Assembly: GCF_008831285.2 (NCBI RefSeq)
Contig: NC_045139.1
Coordinates: 25,708,412 to 25,772,411, forward strand
Direction of reading: 5' to 3'
Source of the DNA: Nymphaea colorata
Lineage: Eukaryota; Streptophyta; Magnoliopsida; Nymphaeales; Nymphaeaceae
DNA length: 64,000 nucleotides
Made by a program: the position numbers and the translations under genes. Position 1 is the first letter of the stretch; every line of letters begins with the position of its first letter. A model generated the notes under the pieces. That model saw nothing but the letters and a program-made list of their open reading frames with translations. It ran no database searches and had not been told where the DNA came from. This document shows, piece after piece, positions 49,901 through 61,500 of the stretch.

Positions 49901-52900
49901 TTGAGTTATTTCTTAGTTACATTCAGTAGCGAAAACAATGTCATCAATATGCACAATCAATATCACTGTACCGGATGTGCCTCGCTCGATGAACAATGAG
50001 TGACCAAGCTAGGATCTTTGAAATCCACACTTAGATACCACTTCTGTTAGCTTATGGAACCATGCATGGAGACTTTGTTTAAGTCCACAAATAGCCTTTT
50101 TGAGTTTGTATACCTTGAACTCTCCCCGTCTCTCAAAAGTGATGCAACAGTCAACCACGATAGTGAAATATAAGGGTGGGTGTCGGGCCGGGCCAGGCCC
50201 AATAGCCCGGGTCTCTGCCTGTTTAAAAAAAAATAATTTTTTAATTATAAAATATAAATTTTTAAATATAAAATATAGTTGTTAATAATAAATATATGTT
50301 ATTAAAACAAAAAAATTTTAAAAAAATATTTTTTAATCCTAAACTGGCCGAATCGGGTCGGGCTGGGTTGACCCGGGCCGGCCTATCTATGATTTTTCGT
50401 GGTCAGTAGAGATATATTTCACTAGGCCTGGGTGTTGGGTCGGGCCCGGCCCGGACTCGGTCCCGACCGGGCTGAGCCAGGCCGGCCCGGCCCAATGCCC
50501 AGGCCTAGTGAAATATATCTCTACTGACCACAAAAAATCATAAGAATATCACAAACTAGGCAACAAAGAATCCATAAATCACGTGACCTGACCAATTCTG
50601 AACAATAGAAACAGAGAAGACAGCCGATGACTGCTGCTACTCCCAACTTCAGTTGGTCCACATACGACTATCAACTGGGTACTGATGACTGTTATACTTC
50701 TCCTCAATGCACAACATAGGTTGTTCCACGAAAAGCTACTCCAAATAGCATCCATGAACAAGTTTCATTCCCACGATTAGCGGATCAACTCTGCTGCATA
50801 CGATCCACTTGAGGATCTGATCACACTGTCCACATAGGCGTGATCAGGTCCTCCTCCACGCAGCACAACCAGGTCCTATTTTCTTACCGCCTCCCTGCTG
50901 GTGGATTAAGAGGAAGAAGATGAGGAGAGACGAAAGGAAAGGAGTCGCCTTGGCTGCCGGCGTTAGAGAACCCTCGTTTTTTATACCATGTTACGATCAG
51001 AGAGAGAAAACAAAAAAACTTAATTAACTTTACCCTAATCTCAGAGTTAAAAGAGATTGGGGCTGGCAGTAACAGGAATTACACTATCAGTCCAAACAAA
51101 ATAAGATAACTTTAAAAGATACACTTCAACTTCCTAATATTGTAGGAAACCTCTAAGGCTCTAACTGACAGTCAAAAATATTTAACAGAATACAAGTTTT
51201 TCACCTCTAATTTGTGGTTTCTCCTTTTGTGATTCCTTGGAGTGGCTGGTATCTTCAAGAGTGTGATTCTTGAAGTGTTTCTATCATTAAGTTCAGGCTT
51301 GATTTACAGAAACATGTCCTTGTGTGTGGGGAATGAAGCCATTAATAATTATAACAATAATCAGGGCTGTAGAAATTTGAAACTCATAACAATATCAATT
51401 TGGAAAATTTGTCTAAAGTGGCAAAGCATATCAACCTAGTTGCTGCTCAATGTGGTTTATGGAGGATTTCATCCATAGTGCTCTTGTTTGGTTAGTTCCT
51501 TGCGATGACATTGTCTCTCAAGAGAATCTTAAAAAGAAATGCGATGGTGTTTGTGGTTTAGTGGAGGATAGAGCCGGCATTTTGCTTTTGTTGTTGGACC
51601 ATTCAGTTTTTGCAGCTTTGCTTATGGGACTTTCCTAGGACATCTAACCGATTTAAAGATTCTCATAGATTTTGTTGCTTCTGAAGCAATCAGAAAAAAA
51701 AGGTTCTAACTGGCATCTCTTACAAATGTTGTGAATGAATTTTTAAACAAAGCCTACACCTTAGTTCTTTACTCACCACCTTGTTCAACATTGGGAGTAA
51801 AATTGAGATGGTATAAATATAAATTTGCGTTGGGAGCCTCAAATTCCATTGTAATCCTTTGACTTTGTTAAAAATCTTCTGCAATCTCTTAAAATTTTCC
51901 ACATTTTTTATTGTTGGTCAATCAATTTGCTCATCTGTTGACCTTTCCAATCACATTACATCTTTTCTTGAGACAAAATGTTCATCATATTATTTATTCA
52001 GTGACCCACTTCTCTTCCTATGTCTTCAACCTAACAAGTATTTACTATTCCAATTAGATAGATCCATGTACATATAAACTATGAACTATGTTGTGGCTGC
52101 ATAATTTTGCTTTTCGAACCTATATTGTTGGCATCACTTTCAACTGCTTTGTGATTCTACATTGAGGCCGAGGGAGAAAAGAGGTTAAGTTGGTCGACCT
52201 ACCTTCGTTATCCAATATACTGGACGCTTTTATTATCCTCATAACATATGCCAATGTATAAATTTGTGAGTGGTCAAACTTGTGACGAAGTTGGTGATTA
52301 AAGTAGAGAAATGAATTTTCCATTTTTGACAATACTAACCTTCTGTTTTTCAGGTAGAATTACATATTATTTATTTACTAAAATTGTCTTATTCTTATGA
52401 TGTTATGTATTTTGATTTCGATATGATTAAGGTACGAGAATTAGAAGTGGGCCATCGTGAGCAGCATGAGGCTACTTTGCGAGAGACACAACAATATGAA
52501 TATTGTAAGTGGTCTTGTTCGTAAATGTGATTACTATTGGTAATAGTGTTACCTTATCATATTGGGTGTTTATACATTTTTCATGGTCCCATCTACTCCT
52601 TGACTTGGACTTGATTTTGTCACCACTTTATGTTATGTATGCAGATACCTGATAGATATTTGTTATGCATAGTCTTTATGGCTAATAGATGCATTCTTTT
52701 AATTTAACCATCCTCCTAGCCTCAACAACAATTATGTTATTTCAAATTAATTAGAATCCAACCATGGGGATTCTATTCTTTGATGATCTTTGGCATCGCA
52801 TGGTCATAATGTTGCTGGTCATGCTGAGGCAATTCTTTCATCATTTTAGCAAGGATTTGCTTCATGCAAAAAGAGATAATTCCATGAACCAGGAGTTATT

Positions 52901-55509
52901 GTCACACCCCAACTTTTTTACCTCCAAATATATATTTTTTTTTAAAACATAAAATGTGGAGGTGCGATAACACAACGATTCAAAAGGAAAGGAGCTATGC
53001 ACATCAAAGACAATGGAGCAAACTTTTTATTATGTAGTAAATTTCAGTTCATACAAAATCACTTTATATTTTTCAGCGATACACATGACAAAAATGCTTC
53101 AAAACAACATTGATGTCTAACAAAACACGACATCAATGAGACCCAAAGCATGACACACCGACACTACAATAGACCCAAAATCTCCCCAATAGGATGTGAG
53201 TTGAGCCATCTGATCATCCTGCTACCCCGGGTCTGTCAAAACCTGAAAAAGTAAACAATAGAAGGTGTTAAAGAGTATTTCTGAAATATTAGAAAGTTCG
53301 AGCTAGGGCTGCACACGAGCCAAGTCGAGCTCGAGCTTGCCCAGCTCGAGCTCGACTCGGCTCATAGAGCTCGAACTCGAGTCGAGCTCCTTGACACAAA
53401 CTCGAGCTCGACTCTTTTGTACAGAGTCGAGCTCGAACTCGACTCGGTTAACTCGCTTAGAATAAAAGGAACCAACCCACATTTCCGTGGGTGGCAGGAG
53501 GGACACGAAGAGAGAACGGCCACGGCAACGGCGGCGGGAATAACTGACGCCGCAGCCAGCGACCACAAAGAAGGCCATCCCGCTGCGGCAGGCAACGAAG
53601 CTCGTCGAGCTCAGCTGGTGGCTTCCAGGGTTTATTCCCAGCTTCGACGAGCTGTTCCTCCAGATCCTTCTCCACGGCCGACGCCATCTTCCCTCCGGCG
53701 ACCACGCGCAAAAACCTTCACCCTACCCACCCACTCTTCAACTATCAGGCTTCCCCCAACGCCGTCTCCAATGAGGAAGCCCTAAAATCACTAAAAGAAA
53801 AGCAACAATCACAAGTGAACGGCAAGGTAACTCAGCATAGATCGAGTTTGTGAGAGAGAGAGAGCGGAAGGGCAAGGAAGAAGGAAAAAGGGGTTTTGCC
53901 CCTTTTTTTTCCTTTGTGCCGCTCGCTGGGTGGCTAAATCCTCCTCTTCATCTGTCTTCCGGCGACCTCCGTCTCCACTTTGTGACGCCCCTCTTCTCCA
54001 ACGCGACGGAGAACGCCCCTCTTCTCCAACGTGATGGAGAAAGAAGAGGAGGTTAAGGGCTGTGATGCCCGTCTTCTCTAGATGCAATAGAGGGAGGAGG
54101 GAGGACGGCAGTGATGAGGGAAACCCTTCCCTTCTTTCTCTCTTCCGGCCGCGGTAGAAATGGGAGAGACAAACGAAGAAGTCCAAACGAAAATGTAAAA
54201 AGTGAAAACAAAAATTTAACCTAAATCGGTGAATCGGTTTTGGTGTCTCGGTGAACCGGTTCATATTCAGTAATCGAGCCGAGCCGAACATAAACGAGTC
54301 GAGTTCTTACAACTCTGAGCTCAACTCGTTTAATGTTTCGAGTATAAGTTTAAACTCGAGCTCGGCTCGTTTATAAACGAGTCGAGCTCGAGTCGAGTTT
54401 GGCCGAGCGAGTTCGAGTCGAGCCCGAGTTGGTTCGACTCGTTGTGCAGCCCTAGTTAGAGCAGATGTCTTTAAACATTTTCTTATAAGTGTTGGACTGT
54501 TTTTGTAAAGTGTTTACAGCCTTCCCTAATCTCTTTTAAAAGAGATTAGGGTTACGTTAATGAACAGGTTCTTTTGGCTCTCTCTCTCTCTCTCTCGTTC
54601 TCTCCTTTTCTCAACATCTCTCTCGTCTCTCTCAATCTGCAACATGGTATCAGAGCCCTAGATCTAGGACTGTGCTATCTAGGGTTTCACGTTCCTTCCT
54701 TCATCTCTTGCCTCTTCCTCCAAGCTAGGGTTCACACCTATATTTTTATGCTGATTTCAAGAAAAGCAAGTATTCTGTTTGGTAAAAGGGGCTAATCACG
54801 TTTAACATGTAGAAACGTGATTAGCACCCTTGTGTTGCTGTTGCCGTCGAAGACATGGAGAAACGTTGATGAAGTTGCTACCGTGGAAGAGGATGGTGGA
54901 TCTGATCAGGATGTATCAGGTCTGAGTTTCTGTTGCCATGAAAAATATCTGTTGCTCAAATCTGTTTATCGGATCTGATTTTCTGCTGCTGTGAAGAAAA
55001 ATTTATGAAGTTGTGTATCAGAGAATGTGTTGACATCGAAGCGTATAGTGGTGCTGATTATGCAGGGTCTGTAGATGACTGGAAGTCTACTACAGGTTTT
55101 TGTGTCTTTGTGGGAGGTAATCTTATTTCCTGAAGGAGCAAGAAGCAGAACGTGGTGGCTCGTTCTAGTGCTGAGTCGGAATATAGGGCTATGGCTCAAA
55201 CTGCGGCTGAAATGTTGTGGGTTAGATCACTACTTTTGGAGTTGGGTATTTCAGTGAATCTCCCAATGAAGATGTATTGTGACAACAAGGCAGCTACATA
55301 TATTGCTAACAATCCTGTCTTTCATGAAAGGACTAAACACATTGTTAAAGAGTGTTTCTGCAATATTAAAAAGTTGAATAGTAGTTCTTTAAATATTTTC
55401 TTATATTTAGTGGACTGATTTTGTAATTGTTATGTTGCCAACCCTAATCTCTTTTAATATAATCTCTTTTAATATGAGATTAGGGTCACGTGAATAAGCA
55501 AGAAAGTGT

Positions 55510-55540
<31 letters not shown>

Positions 55541-58500
55541 CCTTCTTTGTCCAATATTCAACACACATTGAAGTGGATTGCCAGTATATTCGAGACTTAG
55601 TTCAAGGAGGAATTGTTAGCACATTTCATGTCTCCTCAAAAGATCAGACAACTGATATCCTCACCAAGGCTCTTCTGATAGGCGATTTCTTGAGATGTTG
55701 AAACAAGCTGAGCATGATTGATATATATGCTCCAGCTTGAAGGGGAGTGTTAAAAAGTATTTCTGAAATATTAGAAAGTTAGAGAAGATGTCTTTAAACA
55801 TTTTCTTATAATTTTTGGACTGTTTTTGTAAAGTGTTTACATCCAGCCCTAATCTCTTTTAAAAGAGATTAGGGTTACGTTAATGAACTGGTTCTTTTGG
55901 CTCTCTCTCTCTCTCGTTCTCTCCTTTCCTCAACATCTCTCTCATCTCTCTCAATCTGCAACAGAAGGCATAACCTTGGCAGTATGGCAAGAAACTAGAT
56001 AAATCCCTAATCCTTTAAGGTAAGGGCTCAAATCTGAGATGTAACATATACGAAAAACATAAACACTATCGCCTCATGATAGTAGCCTGAAGTCGTATAA
56101 GTTGTCATTGCAGCCCCTCACATATTCTACAACATGTAGGGATCACTTAATGACCACAATTAACACACTCGGATTGTCACATGCACTTCATACATATTCA
56201 CATCGTTCACATTCACTTCATTTACAATCATTTCATTTACATTAGCTTTAGTGAATTGACAGTTCTTATAGGTGCAAACATAGGCATGTGCACACCACGA
56301 GCGACCTACAGCCAGGAGACAACACTCGTGGTGGCACGAAAAGATACGGATCCATTCACGCTGCAGTGGTAGAACAATCATCCATGGATGTGTGAATTCC
56401 AAAGAGAGTTGTTCAACCTTTCCTAAGACACCCAGTTGGGAATGCGTTAGCCCAACGCTCCAAGTACATCACACAACGATATCCTGGGGCCTTGCAGCAC
56501 CTACGCTCCAAACAGGCAAAACCAGTGGCGAGGGTGGGACATCTCCCAACTACATTGTCATAACTCACTGGCCTCTCATCTATTATTCTTTCTTAACTTA
56601 TCATTCTGAAAAACATTCACAAAATAACCGGCTAGCACATGAGGTTGGTCCACTTCACGAGTGCACCCATGCCTCTAAACGCCTCCACACAAGGGCTCCA
56701 CATATAGTCAATACTCTTAGCTAGCTGTCATAACTTTATGGGTACATCTTCCCTTCAAATTCATTCAATTGTATCATGCCAACGACAATGCACACGAAAA
56801 ATATTACAACATTTACATCAATTAAACATATCAATCACATCTTACAAAACTTAGTCAAACCACAGAGAGTAGTCTCGATCCGTAATTGGCTCGTAGTTGT
56901 CCTATGCAAATATCATTCTATGATGGTTTCTAGTGCACAATCGGGGTCGAGGAGATACTCGACTCGATACCCCGCCTAATTGTCCTAAGCAATTAATTGC
57001 TAGCATGCATATGACATCACATACATACATTCATGTTGCAATAAGCACTTATAACACATACATCCATCACAAACACAACATAGGATCTTACGATCCTGAA
57101 AAGCATGCGGTCTAAATTTGGCTTCCAGGCAAGGATTTGCCTGGAATGCCGCCATACTTGTCGCTCGTCGCCAAGGTATCAATACGCCTCGAGTTTTGAA
57201 TCTTGTCGCTCAAAGTCTACTCGACGTGCCTGGTGTACCTGCTAACATAATCAAGCGATAAGTTCTCTACTCACTTCGCTTTACAAGCTATACAAGTATG
57301 AAATAGAATCATTGAGGCTTAGGCCATTGCCTCAAGAGGGTGCCGATAGGTAGTATCAGCCCATAACGCCTCCAATAGGTTTTTTCCTAACTCTTTGAGG
57401 TTGTGACGAAACGATTAAACTCAAAACTTCAATCAACCTATCACCAGTGCATTTTTTACTTGCTTTCTTAGTTGAGGCGTTTTCCCAACATACATACTCT
57501 TTCTCAATAAGCAACGTGATACGCACATCGACAATAACATGCTCCATGAGTTCGCAAAAACAGTTCTATACCTTCTCCACAACATCAAAATCTCTACTAT
57601 GCTTTCTAACCGTTTCAAAAAGTAACCCATCATGCTAGAAAGATAATTGTATGTATAGATCCTTGTCCCTCCAAAATAGTCCTAGATCTTCCCCAAAATA
57701 GTAAAGTCTCGAACATGTATTCTCAATCATCCAATCTTGAATCTAGCATGCTCAAATAATAATTATGCATGCACTAACAGAAAATATTAGACAATTTAGG
57801 CTCGATTATTCTTCGCTCACCCCACTCTTAGGGTCCTAACTGCTGCAGAGTTCCTGGCAGCCACCTCAAGCACTCGACTGATCCCCAAGCGCTTAAAATT
57901 AAATGTTATCATCACCTCCAATGTCTTCTATTCGCTGTTATGAGGGGAAAGACGTGTTCCCAAGCTTCAATCTGATCAAACAACACTAAATAGGGTGAGA
58001 ATGAGCAAAAAAGAGATCAAAAGAGGGGTTTGCCACGAGAAGAGGGGATCCGACAGTGAGAGAGCTGCTGCGGCTGAGGGAAACACATGCACGGTTAGAG
58101 GCTGCAATCGGACATGGGAAAAGAGACAGACGAGAGGGAGAAATGCTGCGAGTGAGAGGAGACTTGGCAGTAGAGAGAGAGAGAGAGTGCAGTCAGAGAG
58201 AGGAATGAACAAAGAGAATGTGAGAGAGGCTAACGAGGGAGTGAAAGCTTGCGAGAGAGAGGGATTGAACAGAGAACTCGGACAAATAAGAAACAAACAG
58301 AAAACGGCAAGAGGGAGAGGAGTACCGGTGCGACAGAGGGTGAGAAGACGGAGAAGATAGAAGAGACATGGAGACAGTGCGAACAGAGAGATGAGAGAGT
58401 AGCGAATGAGGGAGACAGGCAGTGAGAGCTTGCGAGAGTGAGAGAGGGATTCAATGGAGAAGACTCGGGACAGAGGGGGAGACAGACAAAGATCAAAGAG

Positions 58501-61500
58501 AGGGGGGAGGAGAAGAAAGAAGAGAGAGGGAGAGAACACGAGAGGGTGTGAGAGCTTACGAAAGAGAAATCGGGAAAGGGGGAGACTGACAGGGAATGGC
58601 GAGGGGGAGAAGAACAACGATAGAGGGTGAGAAAGAAGATGAAAACAGAAGAGACAGAGAGGGATCGACAGGGCTCACCTGTGGGCCACTGCCGCCGCCC
58701 TTCACCTTTGTCGCCGCTGCCCTTCTTCCGCCTCCTACTTCTCTCACAATCGAACCAGCAAGAAGATGGAGAGCCCGGACGTCGGGCTTCTCTTCACCAC
58801 GTGGGTGGGGTTTGGGTCTGGGTCTGGACCCTGATCCAGCCCGACCTGCCCCACTTGCCAAACGTTAATAGTTATAACCAGATAATAGTGTACATGGGAT
58901 ACGACAAAATTCTTCACTGCAAAGGGAAGGAATGCAGCTGGGTATGCCCAAAGGCTCTTTGTGCTACTGTTTCACATCCCTGACAGCAATTCTCTCATTA
59001 AGTAGATGCCATTTGGGGATAGAGAGAAATTACAGGAAAGGAAATATAAAAAGAAAAAGAAATACGAAAGGAATAGATTACATGTATATCAAATTACAGA
59101 CGTGTCTGTGTTCTTACATGTATACATTAGAGTCTTAGACATTATCTGCATATACATACGCATATGTATACATATGTATGGCATTGGGATACCTCATACA
59201 TGTTATATGTATACATTAGTATGGTTATGTCCTTCTTTAAGTACAAATGGATTAAATCCTTCTTGCGGATTTACATTCCTTCTTCTGGAGATTAGATCTA
59301 GTTTTTTTTTTTTTGTTTCTTGTATTAGATTACATTTAATGAGTAATGTTATACTTCTATTGATTTTGCATATTCAATGAAGTAAACAATTAAATTTTGA
59401 TTGTTTAAGTTGATTATGCTTGTTGTATTACTACTCTCCATATTTTAAATATTAGTATTAGTTAATTAAAATAACTTGACATATTTACATAACTAAAAAA
59501 ATAAAAAAAATTGGTAACCTTTTATGCCTAGGCAGCGCCTGGGCGCCTTGACAACATAGATACATAAAAATATACATTTGAGTGTATTCATACGAGCACC
59601 TGTAGATATTATATTATAACTCATAATTCGTCTAGAATTTGCCATGAAAATGATTTTAAATTTTTAATGTGCCATTTAGTTAGCCTGTATACCCTGCACA
59701 AGCAATCTATTTCTTAATCTGCCACATGCCTAGATAATGATTTTCTAATTTATGCATGTTATAACATAACAGTGAAATGTCGGAAACATTTTCTTGAGAG
59801 GATTATGAATATTCATGCAATAAAAAGCTCGGAAGTTAGTTTTTTCATTAGGATATAGTGACACACCATTCTGGGTGCCACACTTGTGTTAATGCGATGC
59901 AGGTGCAGTGCTGCTTGGGTGTGGCAGTCCTCACCGAAACAAAAAGATAAGTGGAGGAGGATTTGAAAGGAGGAGGGAGGATGGAGGGGGAGGAAGAAGG
60001 TGGAAGAAGAGTGGATGACTTACTCTGCTAGTGCTGGAGAGGCAGGGGTAGGATTGAGATCAAGGATTGTTAGGGTTATTATGAAATAATTTTTTAAACA
60101 TCTCTTTTAGTATCATTTACAAAGGGAGACTCTTTTTATACAGTTTTCTTTTAATTTTTTTACCTTCTTACTTTTAAGTTTCCCTTTGTTATAAAAAGAG
60201 GCTCTCTCTACATTTTACTGTTTCACACAAGTACACCTAAGTTTTTCCTGAAAGTGCCACAGCCATACAACCACCTCAGTGACATAGGTTTTTCATTGTG
60301 ATTTTTTTTTTTGGGTGAAACCATGCAAGTGAAATTGAAAGGTTTTTGCATTGGGAATTTTGACATAACCTTGTTTAGGTGTGAGGGATGAGGGACCTGA
60401 TGGAGGAAATTAGGTCCAGATAATTTCCTATTACGAGAGGCTGCCTATTCTGAAATTTTAGGTACAGACTTCCTATGCCATAACTGCTTAACATGGTGAA
60501 AACATTGCCTTTGGACAGGTGTATAAAATGAAAAGAGAACTAAAATAATGGAGATGGTCTTATACTATGTCACATGGGTGTGGGTGCGGGTGCGGATGCG
60601 ATGGGTATGACATATTTCAGAAAAACATGGGCGCAAGTGCATCAAAGGTGTGTGTATATTATATAATACAAAGTCACATCCTAGACCAAAATCTGTAACA
60701 TTCTATTTTTTCCATGTAATATACATACTCTAGAGTCTCATTTCAGATTTTACAATCTTACTCATAAGTAGGCATTAAACAAGTAATTGTTATACATCTA
60801 GTGTTCTAAATCTATAATTGTATAAATATATAATAGATATTACAGAAACATATATATATTAAATGTAACAGAACTGATTAATGAAATTTATGCAATTAAT
60901 ACATATAAAAGAACATGTTTCCAGATTAAGAAAACTTACAAACAGCAACAGCATGTATGACCTTATGGCATATGCAAATGTAAAGTTATGAACAACATGT
61001 AATATCTAGTAGTAAACTGCAAAAGTATGTCGTACGATACTAAAAACAGTATAACAGATGCAGCAAAACAGAAAAAAACTGGAAAACAGATGTATCTTTT
61101 AAAAAAAATAAAAAAGCGGACAAAAATGATTTCGACATAGTTTGACCACTGGATTCATGTTCACACACCGGTGCCATGTCAGGGGCACACCTGCACCTGC
61201 ATGCGAGTCATGTCGACTCAGGTGTTTTTGCTGTTTTGGTGAGTCCATTGGACATAGGTCTTATGACTTGAGTACTTTGGCTGTTTTGGTGAGTCCGTGT
61301 GACATAGATCTTATATTATGAAGTGCTAACTGCTACTAGCATTTGGTTTATGCTGTGCTCATATTGCACTTCCTGTTTGAGCATTTTGGGTCATTGATAC
61401 AGCTTTTGTCTTTATTAATGGGCATATTCCTCAGTACCATAGAGTTCTAATATCATTGTTAGTTTATTTTTGTTGTAAATTAATATGTACTCGTATATCG

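Larger units (their letters stand above)
45320..51187 (-). mobile_element. Internally deleted Copia, - strand, carrying a hAT insertion
   Basis: Left LTR starts TGTTACGACC (45320) and ends ATTTAACA (48999), interrupted by the hAT at 45496-48970. Right LTR is 50989-51187. Without the hAT the LTRs are about 197 and 199 bp. The inner side of the left LTR has the purine tract (- strand GGGAGAG), and the right LTR has a decayed primer-binding site. Only RNase H and bits of RT remain inside, plus a GC-rich inverted-repeat element. The flanks GAATA and TTTTC do not match, so no target duplication was found. Confidence 0.85.
53266..55963 (+). mobile_element. Short-LTR Copia relic inside copy 3
   Basis: LTRs 53266-54644 (220 bp once the hAT-like insertion is removed) and 55748-55963 (216 bp). 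Flanked by 5 bp duplication GAAGG (53261-53265, 55964-55968). Primer-binding site TGGTATCAGAGC at 54645, and a GGGGAG purine tract before the right LTR. Only a piece of RNase H remains inside, so it must have moved with proteins from other copies or was deleted after insertion. Confidence 0.9.
52900..58870 (+). mobile_element. 3 kb TG...CA non-coding element, copy 3 (with nested insertions)
   Basis: Starts TGTCACACCCCAAC. The end is decayed (GTTAATA instead of GTTACA). Flanked by 5 bp duplication GTTAT (52895-52899, 58871-58875). Without the nested Copia relic it is about 3.3 kb. Aligns with copies 1 and 2 throughout (for example AGTAGTCTCGATC, GGGTCGAGGAGA, GGTCTGGACCCTGATCC). Confidence 0.87.

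Noticed and set aside
53809-54291. 160-codon - strand frame in the Pack-type element as a transposase
   Set aside because: No hAT motif. It is Phe/Leu/Ser-rich low-complexity sequence.
57976-58617. 213-codon - strand Leu/Ser/Phe-rich frame resembling a membrane protein
   Set aside because: It is the complement of the GA-rich tract. Hydrophobicity is a by-product of CT repeats.
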